Positions 1 to 8,032 of a DNA stretch of 64,000 bases are shown here, piece by piece. A program made the translations under genes and the position numbers. The DNA lies in the NCBI GenBank assembly GCA_963839645.1, contig CAWIVZ010000008.1:806001-870000 (forward strand), given 5' to 3'. Numbering within the stretch: position 1 is the stretch's first letter; every line of letters starts with the position of its first letter. The stretch is from PALSA-911 sp963839645. GTDB taxonomy: Bacteria; Pseudomonadota; Alphaproteobacteria; Acetobacterales; Acetobacteraceae. Under the pieces are notes generated by a model, which saw only the letters and a list, made by a program, of their open reading frames with translations, was not told where the DNA came from and did not search any database.

Positions 1-547
1 CCGGATCGCCGCCGATGCCGACGCAGGTGCTCTGCCCCAGCCCGGCCGCGGTGGTCTGCGCCACCGCCTCATAGGTCAGCGTGCCCGAGCGCGACACGAT
101 GCCCACGCTGCCGCGCCGATGGATGTGGCCCGGCATGATGCCGATCTTGCAGGCATCGGGCGTGATCACACCGGGGCAGTTCGGCCCGATCAGGCGGGAT
201 TGGCTGCCGGTCAGCGCGCGCTTCACCCGCACCATGTCCAGCACCGGAATGCCCTCGGTGATGCAGATGATCAGCGGGATTTCCGCATCGATCGCTTCCA
301 GGATCGCATCGGCGGCAAAAGGCGGCGGCACATAGATCGCGGTGGCATCGGCCCCGGCCTTCTCCACCGCCTCGGCCACGGTGTCGAACACCGGCAGGTC
401 CAGATGCTTCGTGCCGCCCTTGCCCGGCGTCACGCCGCCGGTCATCTTCGTGCCGTAGGCGATCGCCTGTTCCGAGTGGAACGTGCCCTGCGCCCCGGTG
501 AATCCCTGGCAGATCACGCGCGTGTTGGCATCGACGAGAACGGCCAT
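1..547 (-). CDS. sucD: Succinyl-CoA synthetase subunit alpha, 3' end cut by window edge
   Basis: This is the alpha subunit of the TCA-cycle enzyme that converts succinyl-CoA, ADP (or GDP) and phosphate to succinate, CoA and ATP in the cytoplasm. About 182 N-terminal residues are present, beginning MAVLVDANTRVICQGFTG, the Rossmann CoA-binding domain with its glycine-rich loop. Conserved blocks include VFDTVAEAVE, PPPFAADAI, ITEGIPVLDM and LIGPNCPGVITP. The catalytic-histidine half lies beyond position 1. The ATG shares one base with the sucC stop (TAATG), so the two subunits are translationally coupled as the third gene of mdh-sucC-sucD. Identification is secure; only the partial state limits it. 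Confidence 0.95.
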   Translation of the reverse strand, partial: MAVLVDANTRVICQGFTGAQGTFHSEQAIAYGTKMTGGVTPGKGGTKHLDLPVFDTVAEAVEKAGADATAIYVPPPFAADAILEAIDAEIPLIICITEGIPVLDMVRVKRALTGSQSRLIGPNCPGVITPDACKIGIMPGHIHRRGSVGIVSRSGTLTYEAVAQTTAAGLGQSTCVGIGGDP

Positions 548-1743
548 TATGCGGCTTCCTTCACGGCCTTGACCACCTTCTCGGCGGCATCGGCAAGATT
601 GTCGGCGGAGATGATCGGCAGGCCGGACTTGGCCATGATCTCCTTGCCCAGCGCCACGTTGGTGCCTTCCAGCCGCACCACCAGCGGCACGCTGAGCTGC
701 ACTTCCCGCGCCGCCGCCACCACGCCCTCGGCGATCACGTCGCAGCGCATGATGCCGCCGAAGATGTTGACCAATATGCCTTCGACGTTGGGATCGGACA
801 GGATGATCTTGAACGCCGCGGAAACCCGCTCCTTCGTCGCGCCGCCGCCAACATCGAGGAAGTTGGCCGGCGAGGAACCGTACAGTTTGATGATGTCCAT
901 CGTCGCCATGGCGAGGCCGGCGCCGTTCACCATGCAGCCGATCTGGCCATCCAGCGCCACGTAGTTCAGCGCGTATTTGGCGGCTTCCAGTTCCTTCGGG
1001 TCTTCTTCCGCCTCGTCGCGCAGCTTCTCGATCTCGGGGTGGCGATACAGCGCGTTGTCGTCGAAGCTGACCTTGGCATCCAGCGCGATCACATCCCCCG
1101 CACCGGTCACCACCAGCGGATTGATCTCGACAATGGCGCAGTCGAGCTCGATGAAGGCGCGGTACATCGCCAGCACGAATTTGGTGAACGTGCCGATCTG
1201 CTTGCCTTCCAGGCCCAACCCGAAGGCCAGCTTGCGGGCATGGAAGCCGGAAATGCCGGAAGCCGGATCGACGCCGACGCGCAGGATCTTCTCCGGGTTG
1301 TGTTCCGCCACATGCTCGATCTCCATCCCGCCCTCGGTGGAGGCGATGATGGTCACGCGCGAACTGTCGCGATCCACCAGCAGCGACAGGTACAGCTCCC
1401 GCTTGATGTCGCAGCCGGCCTCCACATAGACGCGATGCACGCGCTTGCCGTGTTCGCCGGTCTGTTTCGTAACCAGCGTATGGCCGATCATCGCCTCGGC
1501 GGCGGCGCGCACCTCGGCCGGCGATTTCGCCAGCCGAACCCCGCCCTTGCCGGCAGGATCGTCGGCGAAATGCCCAGCGCCACGCCCGCCGGCGTGGATC
1601 TGGGATTTCACCACATAGACCGGGCCGGGAAGTTTCCCGGCCGCTGCTTCGGCTTCTTCCGGCGTCCAGGCGACGAAGCCGTCCAGCACGGCGACGCCGT
1701 ACGTCTTCAGCAACTCTTTCGCCTGGTATTCATGGATGTTCAT
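547..1743 (-). CDS. sucC: Succinyl-CoA synthetase subunit beta (ADP-forming)
   Basis: Beta subunit of succinyl-CoA synthetase, 398 residues, the usual length. The N-terminal ATP-grasp domain (about 1-240) opens with MNIHEYQAKELLKTYGV and carries the glycine-rich loop HAGGRGAGHF near residue 55. The C-terminal CoA-ligase domain has GCMVNGAGLAMATMD and NFLDVGGGA around 270-305 and NIFGGIMRCD near 325, the power-helix region contacting the alpha subunit. The gene lies 24 bases downstream of mdh and overlaps sucD by one base, so the three are probably one transcript reading leftward. No frame disruption is seen here. Confidence 0.97.
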   Translation of the reverse strand: MNIHEYQAKELLKTYGVAVLDGFVAWTPEEAEAAAGKLPGPVYVVKSQIHAGGRGAGHFADDPAGKGGVRLAKSPAEVRAAAEAMIGHTLVTKQTGEHGKRVHRVYVEAGCDIKRELYLSLLVDRDSSRVTIIASTEGGMEIEHVAEHNPEKILRVGVDPASGISGFHARKLAFGLGLEGKQIGTFTKFVLAMYRAFIELDCAIVEINPLVVTGAGDVIALDAKVSFDDNALYRHPEIEKLRDEAEEDPKELEAAKYALNYVALDGQIGCMVNGAGLAMATMDIIKLYGSSPANFLDVGGGATKERVSAAFKIILSDPNVEGILVNIFGGIMRCDVIAEGVVAAAREVQLSVPLVVRLEGTNVALGKEIMAKSGLPIISADNLADAAEKVVKAVKEAA

Positions 1744-1767
1744 GGCGCCGGCCTTCTGGTTGGTGGA

Positions 1768-2721
1768 TCAGGCGATCAGCTTCTTCGCGGCATCGACCAG
1801 TTCCCGCACCGCGGCGCAGGACTTGTTGAACGCGGCCTGCTCGTCGGGGTTCAACTTGATCTCGACGATCCGCTCGATACCATTGCCGCCGATCACCACC
1901 GGCACGCCGACATACATGTCCTTCTGGCCGTATTCGCCGGTCAGGTACGCCGCGCACGGCAGCACCCGTTTCTTGTCCAGCAGATACGCCTCCGCCATCG
2001 CGATCGCCGAGGCCGCCGGCGCGTAGAACGCGCTGCCGCGCTCCAGCAGCTTGACGATCTCGCCGCCGCCATTGGCGGTACGTTCGCAGATCGCGTCGAT
2101 CTTTTCCTTCGTCGTCCAGCCCATCTCGATCAGGTCGGGAACCGGAATGCCGGCGACGGTGGAATAGCGGGTCAGCGGCACCATCGTGTCGCCATGGCCG
2201 CCGAGCACGAAGGCGGTCACGTCCTCGACCGACACGTTGAACTCATGCGCCAGGAACAGGCGGAAGCGCGAGCTGTCCAGCACCCCGGCCATGCCGACCA
2301 CCTTGTTCGCGGGCAGGCCGGACTTCTCCTTCATCACCCACACCATCGCATCGAGCGGGTTGGTGATGACGATGACGAACGCGTTCGGGCAATGGGTCTT
2401 GATGCCGGCCGCGACCTCGGCGATCACGCCGGCATTCTTGCCGATCAGATCGTCGCGCGACATGCCGGGCATGCGGGGGAAGCCGGCGGTGACGATCACC
2501 ACGTCTGAACCCGCGATGGCGGCATAGTCGGACCCGCCGGTCATCATGCTGTCGAACCCGTCCACCGGACCGGACTGCATCAGGTCCAGCGCCTTGCCGG
2601 CGGCCACGCCGCCAAACACGTCGAACAGGACGACGTCGCCGAGTTCCTTCAAGCCAATGAGATGGGCGAGCGTGCCGCCGATGTTGCCGGCGCCTACGAG
2701 GGCGATCTTCTTGCGGGCCAT
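1768..2721 (-). CDS. mdh: NAD-dependent malate dehydrogenase (LDH-like type)
   Basis: Oxidises malate to oxaloacetate with NAD in the TCA cycle. The 317 residues match the LDH-like bacterial class. The NAD-binding glycine loop is VGAGNIGGTLAHL (8-20), the substrate-binding arginines lie in GFPRMPGMSRDDL near 80-92, ITNPLDAMVWVM follows near 118, and the catalytic histidine is in GGHGDTMVPL near 175. The ATG at 2721 is preceded by AAGGA about seven bases upstream. It is first of mdh-sucC-sucD, a TCA gene order common in alphaproteobacteria. Confidence 0.97.
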   Translation of the reverse strand: MARKKIALVGAGNIGGTLAHLIGLKELGDVVLFDVFGGVAAGKALDLMQSGPVDGFDSMMTGGSDYAAIAGSDVVIVTAGFPRMPGMSRDDLIGKNAGVIAEVAAGIKTHCPNAFVIVITNPLDAMVWVMKEKSGLPANKVVGMAGVLDSSRFRLFLAHEFNVSVEDVTAFVLGGHGDTMVPLTRYSTVAGIPVPDLIEMGWTTKEKIDAICERTANGGGEIVKLLERGSAFYAPAASAIAMAEAYLLDKKRVLPCAAYLTGEYGQKDMYVGVPVVIGGNGIERIVEIKLNPDEQAAFNKSCAAVRELVDAAKKLIA

Positions 2722-2982
2722 GGGTGATCCTTACCGAGGGTCGGGGTGAAAGACGTCCTGGTATAAAGGACGACGCCCCACGGGCACCCGGTAGCCCGGA
2801 AGGCTCGCGTTGCTAGCCCATCATGCGCGCCCCGGCAAGCGGTTGCAGTGCAGCATGCGGGACAATCGCGGGAAGCGGAGCCCATCCCAAACGACGCTGG
2901 CCTGAACCCATTGCCCTGTACGGACGCCCCCCATTTTCGGCAAGGGACATCATCACCGTGACGAGGTATCCGTCGAAATTCG
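2722..2982. other. Intergenic region upstream of mdh
   Basis: About 260 bases between the start of mdh and the hairpin after gabD. I see no convincing gene; short open frames here lack start signals and family features. It presumably holds the promoter of the mdh-sucC-sucD transcript, but no unambiguous -35/-10 pair stands out in this GC-rich DNA. Confidence 0.4.
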
Positions 2983-3017
2983 GGCTTCGGGCCGGCCGAT
3001 CTGGCCGGCCCGAAGCC
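2983..3017 (-). terminator. Perfect 15-bp hairpin after gabD
   Basis: A 15-base perfect stem (2983-2997 with 3003-3017) with the five-base loop GATCT begins 11 bases beyond the gabD stop. The tract after it on the minus strand (CGAATTTCG) is only mildly T-rich, so this is a strong hairpin with a weak U-tract. It may be a terminator or a 3'-end stabiliser. Confidence 0.6.
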
Positions 3018-3028
3018 GGGCCAGAGGT

Positions 3029-4466
3029 TTACAGGCCCGCCTGGGACACGAACTTGGTGTTCAGATAGGCCTCGATCGCTTCCGAGCCGCCTTCCGAGCC
3101 ATAGCCGCTGTCCTTGATGCCGCCGAACGGCACTTCCGGCAAAGCGAGGCCCATGTGGTTCAGGGTCATCATGCCGGCTTCCACCTGCGCGGCCACCGCG
3201 TTGGCGGTCTTCGCCGAGCGGGTGAAGGCGTAGGAGGCGAGGCCGTAGGGCAGCCGGTTGGCCTCGGTGATCACGCCGTCGAAATCCGTGAATGGGGAGA
3301 CGATGGCGAGCGGACCGAACGGCTCCTCGTTCTGCACCCGCGCATCCAGAGGCACGTCCGTCAGCACCGTCGGCTCATAGAAATTGCCGGTGTTGCCGAT
3401 GCGGTTGCCGCCGGTGCGCACCGTGGCGCCGTGACGGACGGCGTCGGCGATCAGCGTGTCCATCGCCGCGACCCGGCGCGGGTTGGCCAGCGGACCCATC
3501 GTCGTGCCGGCTTCCATGCCGTTGCCGACCTTCAAGCGCCTTCGCGCCGGCGACGAATTTGTCGACGAACTGCTCGTAGACCCGCTCCTGGATCAGGAAG
3601 CGCGTCGGCGAGACGCAGACCTGGCCGGCGTTGCGGAACTTGGAGCCGACCAGCAGGCGGGCGGCGACATCGACATCGGCGTCGTCGAACACGATGGCGG
3701 GGGCGTGGCCGCCGAGTTCCATCGTTGCCCGTTTCATATGCGCGCCGGCGAGGGCGGCAAGCTGCTTGCCGACAGCGGTAGAGCCGGTGAAGGACATCTT
3801 CCGGATGACCGGATGCGGGATCAGGTACTCGCTGATCTCCGCCGGCACGCCATAGACGAGGCCGATCACACCAGCGGGCACGCCGGCGTCAACAAAACAG
3901 CGGATCAATTCGGCCGGAGAGGCCGGGGTTTCCTCCGGTGCCTTGACGATGATCGAGCAGCCCGCGGCCAGCGCCGCCGACAGCTTGCGGACGACCTGGT
4001 TGATCGGGAAGTTCCAGGGCGTGAAGGCGGCGACCGGGCCGACCGGCTCCTTGATCACCAACTGGTAGACGCCCTCGGCCCGGGCGGGGACGATGCGGCC
4101 ATAGGCGCGGCGGGCTTCCTCAGCGAACCAGTCGATCACATCGGCGCCGGCGAGCGTCTCGCCCTTGGCTTCCGGCAAGGGCTTGCCCTGCTCCTGCGTC
4201 ATCAGCGGGGCGATCCGGTCGGCGCGTTCCCGCAGCAGGTCGGCGGCCTTGCGCATGATCTTGGAGCGATCGTAGGCGGAGGTTTTCTTCCAGATCCGGA
4301 ATCCCTTCTCGGCCGCTTCCAGGGCGCGGTCGAGGTCCTCGCGCCCGGCATGGGCGACGCTGCCGAGCGGTTCGCCGGTGGCGGGATTGAGCACGGTCAG
4401 CGACCGGCCGGCGGCGGATTTCGTCCACGCGCCGTCGATCAGGAGCAAAACATCAGGATAGGACAT
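3029..4466 (-). CDS. gabD: NAD(P)-dependent succinate-semialdehyde dehydrogenase family, one frameshift
   Basis: Aldehyde dehydrogenase that probably oxidises succinate semialdehyde to succinate, feeding the TCA cycle. Visible motifs are FTPWNFPINQVVRKL, FTGSTAVGK (cofactor), ELGGHAP with the catalytic glutamate, and GQVCVSPTRFL with the catalytic cysteine; the C-terminal part has GPLANPRR, NEEPFGPLAIV and GGIKDSGYGSEGG. The frame breaks near 3534, where CTTG stands for an expected CTG; dropping one base joins AGAKAL to KVGNGMEAGTTM and gives 478 residues, the normal length. The ATG at 4466 has GGGGAA six bases upstream, better than the in-frame TTG at 4478. Exact aldehyde specificity is inferred from family resemblance. 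Confidence 0.88.
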
Positions 4467-4702
4467 GAAATTCCCCAAATTGGTCAGGATTTGGCCTTGC
4501 CGGCGGCACGGCGCCGTTCGGCAGGAGCGATATATAGAGCGGGATATAGCGGAGCACTACCCCGGTGCCGGCAGGGCAGCCCTTCGCAGTCGCCCAACAG
4601 CGCTTGCGCCAGGGGGGAGGTTCCGTCAGCTTTCGCCGGATTGAAATTCCGGGAGCCGGTTCGATGGCACGATCAGGGAAGCAGAAAGTGACAGGGTTTC
4701 CA

Positions 4703-5860
4703 ATGGGTTTCGGCCATTCGGGGCGCCGGCTGGGTGTGGCCGGTCTTGCCGCCGCGGCGGTGCTGCTGGCCGGCGTATGGGCCGGAAGCGACGCGCGTGC
4801 CCAGAACCCTGCCCCCACCGGCCCCGCTCCCGCCGGCTCGGCCCCCACAGGCTCCGCGCCCCCAGGCTCCGCGCCCACCGGCGCCGCGCCCGCCGGCAGC
4901 GCCTGGCCCGGCGTGACCGTGGAGGCGATCAAGAAGCGCGGCCAGTTGAACTGCGGCATCGATGCCGGCGTGCCCGGCTTCGCCGCCCAGGACAATACCG
5001 GGCGCTGGCAAGGACTGGATGTCGACTATTGCCGCGCCATCGCCGCCGCCGTGCTGGGCGATGCGGAGAAGGTGCGGTTCGTTTCCACCACCGCGCCGGG
5101 CCGGTTCGCCGCGCTGCAATCGGGGGAGATCGACGTGCTGATCCGTGACAGCGCGCTGACCTTTACCCGCTCGGTGCAGCTTGGCCTGGACGAGGTCGTG
5201 GTGAATTTCTATGCCGGCGAGGGCTTCCTGGTGAACAGGAAGCTGGGCGTGTCGAAGCTCGCCGAGCTCAACGGCGCCACCATCTGCACGCTGGCCGGCA
5301 CGACGCTGGAAGCCAACATCGCCGATTTCGCCAGGTCGCACGGCACCCGGATCGGCACGCTGCTGTTCGACAAGCCCGAGGACGCGGTCGCCGCCATGGA
5401 GGCCGGACGCTGCGATGGCTACGCCGACAATACCGGCAGCCTGGCCGGCATGCGCTCGACGCTGAAGAACCCCGCCGACTGGGTGGTGCTGGACGGCGTG
5501 ATCAGCAAGGAGCCGCTGGGCATCCACGCCCGCGCCGGCGACGCGCAATGGTCGAAGATCCTGTTCTGGCTGCATGCAGGTCTGCTCACCGCCGAGGAAG
5601 CCGGCGTCACCAAGGCCAATGCCGACGAGATGAAAAAAACCAGCGCCGATCCCACCGTTCGCCGCCTGCTGGGCGTGGAAGGCGAGTTCGGCAAGAAGCT
5701 GGGGCTGGACGACGAATGGATGCTGCGGGCGATCATGGCAGTGGGCAATTACGGTGAGATCTACGACAGGTATTTCGGCCCGAGGGCGCTGGACCTGCCG
5801 CGTGGACAGAACAGCCTGTCATCCAAGGGCGGCCTGCAATACGCGCTGCCTTTCCGTTGA
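4703..5860 (+). CDS. Periplasmic general amino-acid-binding protein (AapJ/BztA-like)
   Basis: Substrate-binding component of a polar amino-acid ABC importer. The start at 4703 gives 385 residues with a signal peptide (n-region HSGRRLG, then a hydrophobic run ending GSDARAQ); an upstream in-frame ATG at 4664 is possible. A Pro/Ala/Gly/Ser linker of about 30 residues made of repeated SAPTG/APAGS units follows. The mature domain has VEAIKKRGQLNCGI, GRWQGLDVDYCRAIAAAV, ALQSGEIDVLIRD, ICTLAGTTLE and NYGEIYDRYFG, all typical of AapJ. No permease or ATPase gene follows (the next gene is an Fe-S carrier), so the partner transporter must lie elsewhere. Confidence 0.88.
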   Translation: MGFGHSGRRLGVAGLAAAAVLLAGVWAGSDARAQNPAPTGPAPAGSAPTGSAPPGSAPTGAAPAGSAWPGVTVEAIKKRGQLNCGIDAGVPGFAAQDNTGRWQGLDVDYCRAIAAAVLGDAEKVRFVSTTAPGRFAALQSGEIDVLIRDSALTFTRSVQLGLDEVVVNFYAGEGFLVNRKLGVSKLAELNGATICTLAGTTLEANIADFARSHGTRIGTLLFDKPEDAVAAMEAGRCDGYADNTGSLAGMRSTLKNPADWVVLDGVISKEPLGIHARAGDAQWSKILFWLHAGLLTAEEAGVTKANADEMKKTSADPTVRRLLGVEGEFGKKLGLDDEWMLRAIMAVGNYGEIYDRYFGPRALDLPRGQNSLSSKGGLQYALPFR

Positions 5861-5991
5861 CCCTGGACCACTGACGCCGCGCCATTGACCCTGGGCCGGA
5901 GCGGCACCCCTGTCGGCTTCGGCCGGCTTTCCGAAACGCCCGTTTGGCGATGGTGCTTCAAATCGGCGCCGGGGCGTCCTATGTTACTATC

Positions 5992-6336
5992 ATGGACAAT
6001 TCCTCCCCAGTCAGCTTTGGCGTCACCGAGCGTGCCGCTTCCCGTATCGCGGAGATCGTCGCCGCGGAAGGACGGCAGGCGGCGCTGCGGGTCGCCGTGC
6101 TCGCAGGTGGGTGCAGCGGCTTCCAGTACAAATTCGAGCTGGACGACGCCGCTCAGCCGGATGATCTGGTGATCGAGCGCGGTCCGGCGCGGGTGTTCGT
6201 GGATCCGGCCAGCCTGGATCTGCTGGCGGGGTCGGAGTTGGACTACACGGACGAGTTGATGGGCAGCCATTTCGCCGTCCGCAACCCGAACGCCACCTCC
6301 GCCTGCGGCTGCGGCACCAGCTTCGCCATCGACTAG
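5992..6336 (+). CDS. erpA: A-type iron-sulfur cluster carrier (ErpA/IscA family)
   Basis: Carries and inserts Fe-S clusters into apoproteins. The 114 residues have the three invariant cysteines: C41 in LAGGCSGFQYKF and C105/C107 in SACGCGTSF. The start ATG at 5992 (MDNSSPVSFGVTERAA) matches the family N terminus. The gene ends four bases before the xthA start, suggesting co-transcription. The choice between ErpA and IscA rests on general similarity, so the symbol is tentative. Confidence 0.88.
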   Translation: MDNSSPVSFGVTERAASRIAEIVAAEGRQAALRVAVLAGGCSGFQYKFELDDAAQPDDLVIERGPARVFVDPASLDLLAGSELDYTDELMGSHFAVRNPNATSACGCGTSFAID

Positions 6337-6340
6337 TTCG

Positions 6341-7111
6341 GTGAAGATCGCCACTTGGAACGTCAATTCCGTGCGTCAGCGCGCGGCGCATATCCGCCGC
6401 TGGCTGGAACGGGTGAAGCCGGATTTGCTGTTCCTGCAGGAGATCAAGTGCGAGGAGCCGGCGTTCCCGGCGATGAGCTTTCAGGAACTGGGCTATCGCT
6501 CGGACGTCGTCGGGCAGAAATCCTATAACGGCGTCGCCGTTCTCTCCCGCATACCCATTACCGTGACGCATCGAGCGTTGCCCGGCCTGCCGGCGGAGGA
6601 TGCCCAGTCGCGCTATATCGAGATCCTGGCCGAGGGCATTGCCATGGCCGGCATCTACCTGCCCAACGGCAATTCCGGCGGCGAGGCGGGGTATGCCTAC
6701 AAGCTCGCCTGGATGGACAAGCTGGCCGAGCGGGCCGAGGCCCTGCTGCAGGCCGATGCACCGACCGTGATCCTTGGGGATTTCAACGTCTGCCCGACGG
6801 ACGAGGATCTGGCCCCGGGCGCCCTGCCCCCGGACGACGCGCTGGTTCGCCAGGAAAGCCGGGCGCAGTTCCGCCGGCTGCTGTGGCTCGGCCTGACGGA
6901 CGCGGTGCGCGCGTTGCAGCCGAGCGGGCCGGCCTACACCTTCTGGGACTATCAGGCCGGCGCCTGGCCGCGCGACCGCGGGTTGCGGATCGACCATGCG
7001 CTGCTGTCGCCGACGCTGGCGGAAAGGCTGATCTCCGCCGCGCCGGACCGGCGGGAACGCGGGGAAGACTCGCCTTCGGATCACGTGCCGGTGGTGGTTG
7101 AACTGGCCTGA
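6341..7111 (+). CDS. xthA: Exodeoxyribonuclease III
   Basis: DNA-repair AP endonuclease and 3'-5' exonuclease of the exonuclease-endonuclease-phosphatase fold, 256 residues. Motifs are KIATWNVNSVRQR at the N terminus, LFLQEIKCEE with the metal-binding glutamate, GIYLPNGN, LGDFNVCP, RIDHALLSPTLAE and the terminal SDHVPVVVEL with the catalytic Asp-His. It uses GTG at 6341, four bases after the preceding stop. It converges with the protease gene; their stops are only four bases apart. Confidence 0.95.
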   Translation: MKIATWNVNSVRQRAAHIRRWLERVKPDLLFLQEIKCEEPAFPAMSFQELGYRSDVVGQKSYNGVAVLSRIPITVTHRALPGLPAEDAQSRYIEILAEGIAMAGIYLPNGNSGGEAGYAYKLAWMDKLAERAEALLQADAPTVILGDFNVCPTDEDLAPGALPPDDALVRQESRAQFRRLLWLGLTDAVRALQPSGPAYTFWDYQAGAWPRDRGLRIDHALLSPTLAERLISAAPDRRERGEDSPSDHVPVVVELA

Positions 7112-7115
7112 CCGT

Positions 7116-8024
7116 TTACCGGCCGACAAACACCTGATTGGTCGCCCAGGATATCCACACCGGCTGGGCGCCGAGCCAATCCATGCCGAGCACGACCCCG
7201 CTGGCGCGCGGCGGCAGCCGCATGACGAAGACGCGCATCTTGTGCAGATCCTCGGTCCCGACCCGCAATTCGTTGAACAGGTGCTCATGGGCGATCAATT
7301 CCGATTTGCCGAGGCCGCTGACCTTCTGGCGCGGGTCGCGATCGAGCATCGCCTGCGTCACGCCCGCCCGCAGCGCGGTCGATAACGACACCAGGCTGCG
7401 CGTGGAGCCGCTGTCGATCTGCGCCATGGCCGGACGTCCGTTCACGCGCGCCGGCAGCAGCAACAGGCCCGGCACCGGGTTTTGCGCGGGAATGGCCGAA
7501 TAGGGGCGGGTCCAGGGCAGGAAGTTGCCGCCACAGTCGCTGACGCTGTACAGCGTCATCCGCCCCCGGCGCAGATCGAAGGCGACATCGAAATTTGCCA
7601 GATAGTCCAGGCCCAGCAGCCCATCGATCGCGCGATTGGTCTGTGTGATGAAGGGCAGCGGCGCGACGGAGATGGTTCCCTCGATCTCCGTGCCGCGCCG
7701 GTGCAGCACGATCCCGCCGAGTTCCAGCCGGCCCAGCTTGGCGTTGGGATGCTGCTCGGAACCGCCGATCCCCTGCATGTGGGAACTGACCCATTCGTCG
7801 CGCGCCAATCCGAGGCGCTTCACCGCCGTATCGGTCAGCACGGTCTTTTCCGCACCGGTGTCGATCAGAAACGTGACCGACTTGCCGTCGATCCGCCCGG
7901 CCGCCAGAACCTGCCCGCCGATCAGGGTGACAGGAATGTCGGCCCGCTGCTCGACATTGCAGGCGGCAAGGGCCTGGCCGGACAGCGCCAGCCCCAGCAG
8001 CACGCCGAACAGCCACGCGCGCAT
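7116..8024 (-). CDS. Secreted retropepsin-like aspartic protease with two lobes
   Basis: A 302-residue exported protein with a cleavable signal peptide (hydrophobic 4-19, ALA-AC). It has two aspartyl-protease half sites in one chain: FLIDTGAEKTVL (D55) and AQIDSGSTRSLVS (D204), each followed by the glycine and hydrophobic strands of the clan AA fold (AIDGLLGLDYL near 135, GVVLGMDWLG near 275). Most bacterial retropepsin-like proteins have one half site and dimerise, so an internally duplicated pepsin-like layout is suggested. The gene starts nine bases after the valS stop. The substrate is unknown; proteolysis is inferred from the motifs. Confidence 0.78.
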   Translation of the reverse strand: MRAWLFGVLLGLALSGQALAACNVEQRADIPVTLIGGQVLAAGRIDGKSVTFLIDTGAEKTVLTDTAVKRLGLARDEWVSSHMQGIGGSEQHPNAKLGRLELGGIVLHRRGTEIEGTISVAPLPFITQTNRAIDGLLGLDYLANFDVAFDLRRGRMTLYSVSDCGGNFLPWTRPYSAIPAQNPVPGLLLLPARVNGRPAMAQIDSGSTRSLVSLSTALRAGVTQAMLDRDPRQKVSGLGKSELIAHEHLFNELRVGTEDLHKMRVFVMRLPPRASGVVLGMDWLGAQPVWISWATNQVFVGR

Positions 8025-8032
8025 GGGACGGA

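Noticed and set aside
3500..3560. Programmed frameshift in gabD
   Set aside because: No slippery heptamer or stimulatory structure, and the same kind of single-base break recurs in many unrelated genes.
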